Made by a program: the position numbers and the translations under genes. From Fragilaria crotonensis (lineage: Eukaryota > Bacillariophyta > Fragilariophyceae > Fragilariales > Fragilariaceae): DNA of 51,590 bases. This document shows, in pieces, positions 21,692 to 31,249 of the stretch. The notes beneath the pieces were generated by a model. That model ran no database searches and had not been told where the DNA came from. It saw only the letters and a list, made by a program, of their open reading frames with translations. Each line of letters starts with the position of its first letter. The first letter of the stretch is position 1. Where the stretch lies: the NCBI GenBank assembly GCA_022925895.1, contig JAKSYS010000452.1:1-51590 (forward strand), in the 5' to 3' direction.

Positions 21692-22852
21692 TCACCTTCT
21701 CCTTGTTGATGGGCGTACTAGCATCGGCCGTGTGACACCAATTGAAGCAACATGGGAATGTAGCACCTCCCTTGGTAGTGGTGCACCATTTGCCGCACGT
21801 TCGTATCGTCGTTGCCTAGTACAACGACCACCTGTGCCAATGTCGTCAAAGTGATGGCCACCGTGCAACAGCTGTTCAGGAATTACCTCATTGCCTGCAT
21901 TCTGTAAATCCACGTCAATTGGCACCAACGGCACTGCACCGTTGACTTCTGAAATCCACTCGTCTCTGGCAGTATTGGAAGCAATGTCCCGTTCATCTGC
22001 ATCTATGCAGTAGTTATGTAGCTTAGCGAGAGCTCCTACTAGTGCAACAGTCTTTGCGATACTGACATTCATCGGTATCGCACTCCGAAGTATTGCCCAT
22101 CGATGAGTTAGCATGATTCCGGAAGCACACTCTATGCGAATTTGCAATTGGGAGTGGTAGAAGTGGTACGAGTCTTTTGTCCCAACAGACACGCCAGCGT
22201 ATGGAGTGGCCATATATGTTGAATTCAAATAGGCGTTGTCTCCGAAAAGACATAAGCCAGGAGCTAGAAGTCCCTCCTCCAAGTCACGGAACAGCGACAT
22301 CCCTTCTAACGCAAGACAACAATCTGAGGTCAACAATCCCGGGTACATGATGGAGATATCCAGGATGCGACCCCTAACGTCACACACTGCCTGGCAGTTA
22401 AGTCCAAACTTCTTCTTTTGTGCACACATGAATTTGCCACTGTCACACCCTAGTACGTCCTGGCAATCTTTCTTGGAGGGCTTATGAATCCAAATAAGGA
22501 TTCCATCTATGGCCCCAGCACAACAGTTGAACAAGCCAGTCCCTGAGACGTTTTGGAATCCTTGTGCAATATGTTTTTGCTGGTCGTGATCTTTTGGGTA
22601 TTCAATCTTGAACTTTGGATTCCGATTGATGGCATCTACGACATACCAGAAGCTTTTTTTGTGTTGGTGTGACCAGTACCGTATGTTGTCATGAGGCCAT
22701 ATGATGAAGCAGCAGAGAACCATCGCATTGCACAAGCAAGGCGGACTTCTGGCAAGATTGGTCCGTTCGAATAAATCTGGATGAACGAGATCCTTCTGTA
22801 CGGGCACTTGCAGATACAGTGTATGGGCAAAGCTCATCTGCAAGTGTCTCAA
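21692..22852 (-). CDS. PIF/Harbinger-type transposase (DDE_Tnp_4 nuclease)
   Basis: RNase-H-fold transposase, 386 codons open. The catalytic triad is visible: D116 in CAGAIDGI, D205 in LFGDNAYLN and E241 in RIECASG, the last followed by HRWAILR as in HARBI1-like proteins. The frame is uninterrupted from end to end. The true N-terminus is uncertain because the frame opens at the junction with the Copia remnant and the usual N-terminal helical region is short, so it is probably 5'-truncated by a few dozen codons or begins in a missing exon. Confidence 0.8.
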   Translation of the reverse strand: MRHLQMSFAHTLYLQVPVQKDLVHPDLFERTNLARSPPCLCNAMVLCCFIIWPHDNIRYWSHQHKKSFWYVVDAINRNPKFKIEYPKDHDQQKHIAQGFQNVSGTGLFNCCAGAIDGILIWIHKPSKKDCQDVLGCDSGKFMCAQKKKFGLNCQAVCDVRGRILDISIMYPGLLTSDCCLALEGMSLFRDLEEGLLAPGLCLFGDNAYLNSTYMATPYAGVSVGTKDSYHFYHSQLQIRIECASGIMLTHRWAILRSAIPMNVSIAKTVALVGALAKLHNYCIDADERDIASNTARDEWISEVNGAVPLVPIDVDLQNAGNEVIPEQLLHGGHHFDDIGTGGRCTRQRRYERAANGAPLPREVLHSHVASIGVTRPMLVRPSTRRR

Positions 22853-22854
22853 AG

Positions 22855-24798
22855 TTAGTCCGATTCAGTTGAGGTAGTTTTCAGTGAACCTGAGAAGCTC
22901 TCAAGTGCTTCCTTCCCTGTGTTTGATTCTGTCCCAACATGCAACAATTCTGCGAACAGGACGTGGTCGACAGTTTGTTGCGTCGGCAGGTTGGAGGCGG
23001 GGAACTCAATAATCAAACGTTCATCTTCGTCGTCAAAGGGATATTGGTAAGAAGACTCACCAAAGAGCTTGGCCCATTCGTCATAGTTGAAGTTGGGAAG
23101 ATTCTCAATGGTAGACGTGACTGTGGTGAACCAATCGTCGAAGACGACATGGAATTGTGGAGTGATGTAACCGGAGGCAACATTGAGGACAAGTGGAACG
23201 GTGCTTGCATGCTTGTCCAACAGGCCCATGTTGATGCTGCGAATTGAACGTGGTTGCCAGCGTGGGACTTTCTTTCCATCAGCCATACTCTTGTCAAGGA
23301 CATAGACGGGGCAGCCCCAGACGTGCAAGTCATGGAACTTGTGTTGCTGCCATCGAGACTTGGTGAAGCCGTCGACTGGAGCCAAGCCTGTTTCCATGTT
23401 GGGCATGTGATTGTGCAAATAGTCGGCGTGAGCGACGGCCATAGGCCAAATGGTAGCATCGGCAACATCAGGCCAATGAATGGCGGAGTGCAACATCATG
23501 GTCCGTGCAATGGACATGATGGTTCGAATCAAGCAATCGGCGTTGCCATTGTGATGGTGTGCGCCGACACCTGCAAATCGTATAATCTGCTCAAATAGCG
23601 TCAGTTTTTCAGAGAACTTGCTCCTTAGAACAAGTGAAGCATTTGCCATTCTCTGACAAGTATGATTGAGGGATGATGCAATGATCTCTGCACATGAGTT
23701 CAAAATTCTCTTTTGCCATGAGCGTCTCGTGCGTAGTCAAATGTGTCTGGAACTCGACATGGATGTAACCCAAGGCATGGTCGTTAAAGATGCATCCTCC
23801 GGTACTATACATTTCATTGTGAGCCGGTTTTCCAGCTGACGTGAATAGCCATCCCTTTGTGCTGCAAATGAAATGATCGATTGACACTTGCTGACCTGAA
23901 ATCAAGTGAGCATCCTTCAAAACTCCATCGCGGTCGCGGATGATTGACGTTGTCCGACCTGAGGCAGCAGGTCGACGATGTTGGTTTTGTACTGACTGGC
24001 GGCGCACTTAGGCATTTGATCAAGTTTGCATGCAGCTTGGTGAAGGTGACGCTTGTTGTTGCTGCGAGTGAGAACGCCGGTGCGCAACCACAAGAACTGA
24101 ATCTTCTTGAAACTCATGTGCCCAAGTCAGTAGTGCCAACGGAGGAGCTCTTTCTCGGGCTCGGAGAGGTTGAGATTGCTTTTGTTGACGGCAGTTATTG
24201 TTGCATTGAGACATTCGGCGGCCTTGGGGATGTCAACTTGACGATGGGCTTCAGAAGTCGGTAAGTTGTTGTCAGGATTGACACGAGCAACAATCATTGC
24301 CCGCATTGGATCACCGGCAATTCCGCTGAGCGTGAGTTGATGTGCCTCGTCGTTAATGGACTCGCCGTTGTACTTGTGAAGCAGGCTTGTGGTTGACAGA
24401 AGGCGGACGCAAACCTTGGGAATGTAGTAGTAGGCTGGAAGAGTTAATGTTTGTAGGTTTCCGAAGACATTGTGGAACGACCATTTGACATGTCCTTGTC
24501 CTTCAATCCTGAGACCTTTGGCAATGCCTTTGAGCTGAATAATTGTGCTTGGTTTGAGGATCGGATTGTCAAAATTGTCTTTATTGGGAGTAATGGTGAC
24601 ACTTGCACCTGAATCCCAGATGACGGCGAAGGTGGAGTCTGCCTTCAATGTAGATCGGAAGCGACTTGGTGCTTGGAGAACGGCTCGCATCGACGGTCCA
24701 CTTGCAGTCATGTCGACTTCGGCCATGTTGAAGTGGTCCATGATCCTTCTGGCAGCGTTGACACGGCGTGCTGCTCTTGGCGTGTTGGATTGCACAGG
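22855..24798 (-). mobile_element. Ty1/Copia retrotransposon remnant: protease, GAG-pre-integrase, integrase; no reverse transcriptase
   Basis: On the minus strand and in pol order. The protease holds WDSGAS (24127-24795). Next comes a LGHMSFKKIQFL-type GAG-pre-integrase segment (~24120-23950), then the integrase core with STKGW, ENGKCF and a region ending AGVGAHHHNGNAD (~24007-23550). The integrase C-terminal part (YITPQFHVVFDDWF) follows to ~22900. Breaks include an in-frame TGA in WHY*LGH at 24127-24129, a frame break near 23980 and another near 23620. The reverse transcriptase and RNase H that should follow below 22855 are absent, replaced by the Harbinger element. No LTR is seen. Clearly dead. 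Confidence 0.8.
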
Positions 24799-25690
24799 AC
24801 TTGGATAAGCTGTATTGGGAGGTGGGAGCGCGGCAGGCTAGGTAGCTGGAGGATGTGGTCAATTTTGAGCCCGGCGGGCGCGTGAGAACCGGTTGGGACA
24901 AGACTGATCAGGTGATGTCTGTCCACGGTGTCTCTCCATCACTTGTATGCGGTGTCTCTCCTCTCCCTCTCGAGTCACATTCGGTAGTGGTTGCTGACGT
25001 GCCCAAACTTGGTGTTGCGAAAATGTCGGATGGACATCGGGAGGTAGCTCCTGCAGTACCAGTACAGTTTCCGTCAGCTGAAACACTGGATTTTGCAAAA
25101 CATCCAGTTCGCGTCGAATCTCGTGCATGTCATGGACATTAGGAACGAAACCTTTGCAACGTTGAGTGTCGTTACGACGCGGAAGTGGACGACGTATAAA
25201 CTGACCCATCGCTCGGATGTTGATCGGGTATTGACGGTGGAATCCTTCCGTACGAATGCTGCGTTTTGGAGGACTGAGGCTTCGACGGCATTGGTTGCGT
25301 GCAAGTCGTTGGTGAAGTCGCCGCCGCCGACGAGGGGATGCGTCACGGTCGTTTGGTGCCGGTGGCGGACGAGTTGCAGATAATGAATCATGGAGTACAC
25401 CGTACTGTGAAGCAGTATTCCAGTACGACAGTAACTTCAGTAGAGTGTCGTTGGAAGACGAAAGGGAGCCCCCCTAATCGAGCCGGCCATCACCTGCAAT
25501 AGTGTACGGGAGTACTGAGTTCTACTTACTACTGTTACAGTGTACGGTATTTCTATCCTCAGAGGGGCAGTCTGAGATTCGTATGTAAAGTTGACGTGTA
25601 ACTTTATTTGCACTATAATTTATAGAGTCGATTTTTGTAGAAAAGCTCGATCGGCTCGATTTGGGGACTTACACGGCCTCCCAGTTCCAC
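24799..25690. other. Region upstream of the Copia protease, possible gag remnant
   Basis: The minus-strand frames 24859-25209 and 25074-25400 lie where gag should be for the Copia remnant. The first is basic and rich in Q/R and P, but I recognise no zinc knuckle or capsid motif. Beyond 25400 there is GTAC-rich, non-coding sequence. Confidence 0.3.
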
Positions 25691-25699
25691 TTAATCGGA

Positions 25700-26950
25700 G
25701 TTTATACCAATTCGCACATATGTATGATATGTATATGCATATATATGTATAACACCCTCGCAGCAATAAATGCTCCGCACAGACATGGAACATGGAGCTG
25801 AAGCCACTGATGGCTGGTGGCTGCCTGGGACATCCAGAAAACCTGGCTGTGGCGTAGAACCGACAGTAGCACCAAGGGCAGTGTATGCCGCTTCCTTAAG
25901 GAGCAATTTGTAATCCTTCGTGTAGGAAATGTGACCAGGTCTGTCACCGTCATGGCGAGATCCTCCGGTAGGAGAGATCCGGCTGATGACATGATTCGCC
26001 GAGCTGCGCATGCTTTGCCATGCCGAATCTCAGCAGAGTCGTCATCCTTGGATAAAACAACGGCGGTGATAGTTTCTGCATTAGTCTCCGGTCCCAGCAA
26101 TGCTCATGCCGATCCCATCACTTTCGCAGCGGCCTCGCGAACGCCGTCATCTTCGTGCTTAAGCAACCTGTGCTGGCGTCCAGAGCTGAAGGAATGCTGT
26201 CCGGAAGTTTCGCCTTAGACCCACCTTCCCTAAGAACAGTTGACAAAGCTTCCAGAGTCGCAGTTTGACGGCAGCAATTCCGCCCTCGTCGCCTGCCTTT
26301 CCGAGGGAACCTGAGGAGAGCTCTTTGAGCAGTGGGTCAACCCTTGTCGAAAGGGCATCAACAGTGCAAGAGCTTTGATTGCTTCCACTCTGACTTGACG
26401 CGATTGATCTGACAATGCCTTAACGAAGGTTGTTTGGAATTGTGGAATTGTGGAACAGAGGCACGCAAGGCAGGGCCGCCCTCAACAAGAACCATCCCGA
26501 GAGTGCGCAGAATGGCAACCTTAACTTCCGCTGGATTGCGATCTCCAACAATGCGAAGCAACGGGCCTGTGATCTTAATGATTAATTGACCGGCCAGGAA
26601 CTTGCTCGACGTATATGAGATGAGCTCACCCAATCCTGCGGCGGATCCGTAGAGGATACCACGCTGGTAGATTGGCAAAAGAGGCTCAAGACCTGAAATA
26701 AACTCAATTGTTAGCTATATATCGAGACCATCCATTAAAAGCACATGGCGCACACGAGAAGAATCAGAAAGACTAAGCAGAATCCCCCAGGTATCGCGTC
26801 GGGATATGTTTACAAAAGAAATCATCATGTTCAACGCATCGAAGCAATGCAACGTTGAAGACTCCGCTTACCTTTTGGTATGTTGAACCCGGGCATTAGA
26901 ATTCTCCATCACCAACGCCACCTTTCCTGCGCCGCGCGTCACTCACCATG
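25700..26950 (-). pseudogene. GCN1: GCN1 (eIF2-alpha kinase activator) C-terminal HEAT-repeat fragment, broken
   Basis: HEAT repeats of the ribosome-associated GCN1 protein are readable on the minus strand: IPKG across an intron, then LYGSAAGLGELISYTS, then PSRQVRVEAIKAL-like repeats, then EIRHGKACAARRIMSSAGSLLPEDLA and LLKEAAYTALGATVG. An intron has acceptor TTTCAG at ~26690 and donor GTAAGC at ~26873. The frame is broken repeatedly: an 8-bp direct duplication (CCACAATT twice, ~26434-26456), at least three single-base losses, and an in-frame stop near 26103. It lacks the first ~80% of GCN1 and appears truncated at both ends, so I call it a pseudogene fragment even if some single-base losses are sequence errors. 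Confidence 0.7.
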
Positions 26951-27242
26951 CTACTAATGAGGTTTCGGATGAATTCCACATGCTTGACAAGCTCTTCTGC
27001 AGGGACGTGTGTCGAAAGTCTCTAGCGAGAGAGTAGTAGAGAGACAACATTACGTTAGGATGTATCGGTATTTTTACCATGGTATGTGTATTTATATAGA
27101 ATTCAAATCATTAGTTATGGACTGACATTAACAAGGTTGTATTGTAAGATTCACCCCTCGAGGTTTTATAGACATCATGTCATCAGTTTGTTGCATATAG
27201 ATATACGAGCAATACTTAGTTTTAGAGCAAGGCGACCTTTAT
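26951..27242. other. Short gap with no gene seen
   Basis: AT-rich sequence between the GCN1 fragment and the membrane-protein stop. Nothing recognised. Confidence 0.4.
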
Positions 27243-27899
27243 TCATCTCCCTTGCAGATAAATCCGGACTATCATAATAGTCTCAAAAGGAATCTCTGGT
27301 AGGATCCAAAGTAATCGTTCAGGATGACCAATTGCAGCAATCAACACAATCAACAAGGAGATAACTTGATAACCCAATGACACAATTACGACTGCTGCTC
27401 TGGTACGTTGGACATACGCATCCCCAAAACTTTCACCCTCGTTGATTACGGCACAATAGCGAATGAAAACGACGCTTGCCCCAACAGACAATATGATGGC
27501 CGCTAGGATTAGTTGCCAACCCGAAAGCGTCGCCACAATTGCCGCCATTTCTAGCAATTCGGCCACCCATGCGATGTTGGTACCCTTGTCGACAAAAAGA
27601 GTATCAACCCATTCTTTTGTATCCGTCCATCGCATGAGAGAAGCTGCAATACTGTGCAAGGCAGAGCCAACGGCATGTGTCCGATTGATGGTTGTACCCA
27701 CCTGCCAATTGGCCGCTCCGGACGTGATATCGAAAAAGATGTCGATGCCTGCAAGGAACATCAAGGGCTTCTTATGTATGATTCCTCCAATTAAACAAAG
27801 AAGGTATGCTTGAACGGCGAACATCGATACTGTGATAAGGTAACTTTCGGAGTATCCTTCCTTGAAAAAATCAACAAAGGTCAAGATAGTGGTCGACAT
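27243..27899 (-). CDS. Orphan multi-pass membrane protein
   Basis: 218 residues, single exon, ATG at 27899. Hydrophobicity suggests five or six membrane helices (about residues 22-45, 44-60, 115-140, 128-150, 168-195 and 185-203). A polar loop contains SAANWQVGTTINRTHAVGSAL and RWTDTKEWVDTLFVDKG between helices 2 and 3. I do not recognise a family. The uninterrupted frame with a hydrophobic pattern argues that it is real. The regulator and ligand are unknown. Confidence 0.55.
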   Translation of the reverse strand: MSTTILTFVDFFKEGYSESYLITVSMFAVQAYLLCLIGGIIHKKPLMFLAGIDIFFDITSGAANWQVGTTINRTHAVGSALHSIAASLMRWTDTKEWVDTLFVDKGTNIAWVAELLEMAAIVATLSGWQLILAAIILSVGASVVFIRYCAVINEGESFGDAYVQRTRAAVVIVSLGYQVISLLIVLIAAIGHPERLLWILPEIPFETIMIVRIYLQGR

Positions 27900-28734
27900 A
27901 TGAACTGTCTACGATAACAATGTAATGCACGTCAGTGGAGGAAGTAAGTATCGGTACCTTGTTCCTGGTCTCAGCTCGCGCTAGAGCTACTTGTATTAGT
28001 TATGAATGTATTGAACTTGAACGGCGAATCGAGTGGGAACAGAATACATGTTTCATTTTCCCACGTTTCACGTTTCAGGAATTTAGCCCTGTACTCGTAG
28101 TCAATTCCCGTACAGTACAAGTCCAACGTGCGAGACGCGTCATCGGTGTGAAGTGTGAACGAGATTTCGGACCTTTCTTTACCTGGAACTGGTACTCCGA
28201 GTACTACTACTATGTCATATGGTAATTGCATTGGATCGTCGGGGGTCGGGGGTGGTGGTGGTTCCGGTAACAATATTTTGGTCAACATCTGCATATATAT
28301 CATCTATCATCAGTATTGTTTCATCATTACTACAACGACCATTGCTGTATCCAGCGATGGCTGTTGGATTATTTTGAATGTGAACATGATCGCTAGATGT
28401 AATGGAGTGCAGAAAATGCGTCGTAGTTGCCTTTTTACGCCATGGCGTTGTCGTCGTTGAATCTATATAAAAGCTCGCGCAGGATGATCCGAATTTGGTC
28501 ATAGAAATCGGCCTCGTCTTTCGCTGCATCGCGATGGGTGAGTCAACAGCGAAGATCTATGAACGAACAGATGCATGGCAGAAGTCGTCGGCTTGTCAGA
28601 AACAACGCTCGGAGGCACTGTCCCGTCTAGCGATACACTAAAATGTATTCTGCCGAGCGCTTGTCCTCATTCACGTAGGCAACAAGAAGTACCAGGAGCA
28701 CTTCTTTCTTCGATAACAACTTGGAACATCGCCG
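27900..28734. other. Gene-free stretch
   Basis: Open frames on both strands around 27935-28530 mirror each other and look random. A GTAC/GAGTACT cluster occurs near 28190-28205, and a G-rich stretch near 28240-28265. Confidence 0.4.
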
Positions 28735-29235
28735 TCGTCTTGTCTACATTGCATCGGATGAGTAGGACCAAACTTTCTTTCAGCCATTCAGAGATCTTTG
28801 ATGTTGTCATGTTGGATGATTTCAAACATTTACTGGTGGGGTCAACACCAACCATTACGGCATGATTGATTCGTTGATTGCCTCGCGATCAAAAACCTTT
28901 TGGATGCTGGTTTTCGACTTTTCTGGATACATTAATCGACTACGCGGTTTCTGATTGATTCGTTGATTGCCTCGCGATCAAAAATCTTTTGGATGCTGGT
29001 TTTCGACTTTTCTGGATACATTAATCGACTACACGGTTTCCGAAATGGGATATCATTCGTCCTACAACTACGCCCTCGATGACCGCAAGTATCACATTCA
29101 GGAATTCTATCCCGTCAAGAAATCATTCTACGCTCGTGAATTCCCACGGCTGGAGACTGATTGATGAGGGTATTCAAGAACTCGCCGAGGCAGACGCAGC
29201 AATCAATGCAGAGGGTGCTGGAGCAAGCAAAGCAG
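28735..29235 (+). pseudogene. Duplicated, decayed 3' end of the O-fucosyltransferase-like gene
   Basis: Sequence from TCTTGTCTACATTGCATCGG to the stop codon matches exon 3 of the gene at 14.4-14.86 kb with many small changes. An in-frame stop replaces the lysine after ASDE, several single-base losses occur, the RGFHNNKRKGPG segment is missing and an 89-bp stretch is tandemly duplicated. Upstream exons are absent. The similarity continues past the stop into the former 3' flank and PCC1 exon 2. Confidence 0.85.
28863..29040 (+). repeat. Perfect-length 89-bp tandem duplication inside the FucT relic
   Basis: Positions 28863-28951 and 28952-29040 are two back-to-back copies beginning TGATTGATTCG and ending CGGTTTC, differing by only a few bases. 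The parental gene at 14.53-14.62 kb has one copy. Confidence 0.9.
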
Positions 29236-29487
29236 CACTGTAGTGGAGCGCTCAGGCGCTACGGTCGCTATCTTTATTTATAGTTAATGAAATCATGTGT
29301 ATGTTACTGCAGTACGATGGGTGTACTTTGCAATCATATCGACTACTTCAGGTCAGCAGGTGTCTGGATGATTCCGGATTTCCGGCTGTCCGAGTGTTCG
29401 AGATTTGAAGAAGGATTCCCTGCACCGCGTTGTTTATGACAGAGTTCCTCACTCACTTTGCCAAGAAAGTCACACACCGTAAGTCCC

Positions 29488-29894
29488 TCAGTCGTTGATA
29501 CTGTCAAACTCTTGATGGCATTTGAGTACCACTGTTAGATAATCGAAAATCCAGATACTGCAACTCTTAGCATTTTCGCTTCTGTTGCCTGGAATGATCT
29601 GTTTTGTCAAGTTTATTAGCAGTTGGTGGGTAGTGAGCACCAGCAAGCCTCCGCGGTTTGTTGTTGGAATTTGTTGCAAGGCGTCCACTGTCTATGCATT
29701 CACTCATTCACTCACATTCGCAAGGTCCTCGGATCTGTTGACAATACGTCCATGGTCTTGACAACACGATTTCCCAGTTCCTGATCAACGATTAGCACAT
29801 TCTTGGTTCTGCTGGCACTGGCTGCGGTTGGAAAGGACACATTAATCTCACAAGCATATGGATAGCCCTTATTGTGTGCGGCGGCGGCAGTCAT
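29488..29894 (-). CDS. PCC1: PCC1/LAGE3-type KEOPS complex subunit, 2 exons, one frame break
   Basis: Small subunit of the KEOPS/EKC complex, which makes t6A in tRNAs; Pcc1 dimerises the complex next to Kae1. Exon 1 (29894-29716) encodes YACEINVSFPTAASASRTKN and VDQELGNRVVKTM; exon 2 (29598-29488) encodes ATEAKMLRVAVSGF, matching the two halves of the Pcc1 fold. A 117-bp intron (GTGAGT...ACAG) separates them. After SGF the frame breaks at 29546-29549, where four T (minus) stand for five; the paralogous relic at 15.1 kb still has five. Counting that base, the protein is 96 residues, the usual size. ATG at 29894. Convergent with the FucT relic. Confidence 0.75.
29599..29715 (-). other. Intron of the PCC1-type gene (117 bp)
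   Basis: Donor GTGAGT at 29715, acceptor ACAG ending at 29599. It joins CGA AT to A TCA TTC, giving RISFQATEAK. Confidence 0.7.
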
Positions 29895-30112
29895 GATGGA
29901 ATAATAATGATGTGTGGGAGTGTCACTGATGATGTAGTCTAAAGTACAGCACCAACGCCGAGCACAGATTATCTTGTGTTGATGTGCGCCATCATGTCGA
30001 CATCTAAAAAAGGTCATGCTTGAAACTTCATCGTAGTACGACAGTACAAGGTACTGTAGTAACACTACACAGTACCAATGACAGCTGCACTACAGTACCA
30101 GGGTAGAGGTGC

Positions 30113-30325
30113 AATATGCCGTATGCCATACGGCGGGTCCGATTAGGTTTCACCAATTTGACGTCTGAGCCCACGTCACAGTACTGATGTCTTCACGTTC
30201 AACGTCCTGACATACAGTACTACAGTAAGACAGTAACATACTGAGAGCATCCTGATTGGTACGCGCTGACGTCAAATTGGTGAAACCTAGCAATCGGATC
30301 TGTCATATGTCATATGCCATGTGTA
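30113..30325. mobile_element. MITE-like inverted-repeat element
   Basis: A perfect 21-bp inverted repeat lies at 30145-30165 and 30268-30288 (AGGTTTCACCAATTTGACGTC and its complement), with 102 bp between the arms. The arms extend outward imperfectly through CCGATT and ATATGNCATA-like sequence to about 30115 and 30320. No ORF. The small size and inverted ends fit a miniature DNA transposon between the PCC1 and membrane-protein genes. The target-site duplication is not clear. Confidence 0.6.
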
Positions 30326-30587
30326 CTGTAGTATGAAAAAGTAGTGTTGTACTGTAGAAGTCATTTTTTAACAGGACTGGTACTAGTACTAGTACTGTAA
30401 ACTGTAATTTGTGGTAGCTATTTTTCTCGAAACAATGGAGATGCACGTCTGCTCGTGTAATTGGTGTCGACCATCAGCGCTTGTTTCGTGTCATTTGTTT
30501 TATTTGTGTTGCTTGTGATTGTGTTATCAAAAAGTACTATTACCCCTTGACGTTGTTGACAACTCTGGCTATCTGAACTAAACTGCA

Positions 30588-31249
30588 ATGTCACTCTCCT
30601 GTGGTCCTGTCCCGAACGCGCTGAACTGCTACCGGAATTTCGGCGACGACGACGCCGACCTGAACGATGATGTTCCTACCAGTGCCAGTACAGGCAATGA
30701 ATACGAACTAGTGGCACAAATGGATCTCATGTTCCAACCGGACCACCCGCCAGTCGAAATTGAAGGTATCATGACATTTCCTCTCAATCCCAACGTCCCT
30801 CCGGCACCTATTGCAGGCTCTGTCGAACCATCCGAATGGTCCACCTTTGCAACTTGTGTCATGGAACAATCGAATCAGTTTCTACATCATCGATCAATAG
30901 AACTAGCATTCCTCTACTTTGGTGTTTTGGTTCTTTCTTGATCATCCTAACTGCCATCAAATACTACATGGACACATCTCTCGCGGAAGCCATTGGGATT
31001 GGAACATGTCTCGTGGCAATCTTGGCCTTTGTCGTGGCCTTCAATCGACTACCCGTCTGGCACGACGCATCACTCGATGATGCCATTCTCACTCTCACAT
31101 CACGACAACCCCTCCGACACTATTACTTGACGTACATGAGATACAATCCCTCGGAGGGATTCATGGGAGTGACACGACGGATTCGAATTTATCGAAAGAA
31201 TGTGACGTACCAACAACCGAATCTTCTTGGAGTTCCTTCGACAAAGTAG
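30588..31249 (+). CDS. Orphan protein with two membrane helices, one frame break
   Basis: An acidic soluble N-terminus of about 105 residues (DDDADLNDD, then proline-rich MTFPLNPNVPPAP) is followed by two hydrophobic helices (~110-133 and ~142-160) and a basic C-terminal domain (MGVTRRIRIYRKNV). The frame shifts at 30934-30936, where CTTTCTTGA reads into a stop; one more T gives LFLIILTAIKYYM and a 220-residue protein with no remainder. Only one ATG (30588) heads the frame. I recognise no family. The hydrophobic continuity across the break supports a single gene. Confidence 0.6.

Larger units (their letters stand above)
19650..22855. mobile_element. PIF/Harbinger-like DNA transposon with convergent accessory gene (ends not defined)
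   Basis: A DDE_Tnp_4-type transposase on the minus strand (21692-22852) converges on a second, long but broken gene on the plus strand (~19714-21640), with 51 bp between their stops. Two-gene organisation with a DNA-binding partner protein is standard for Harbinger elements. I did not find terminal inverted repeats or a 3-bp target duplication, so the coordinates enclose the genes only. The right side abuts the Copia remnant at ~22853. Confidence 0.6.

Noticed and set aside
27935..28303. Overlapping frames on both strands near 28 kb
   Set aside because: They mirror each other, include simple G/C-rich sequence, and show no codon pattern or family match.
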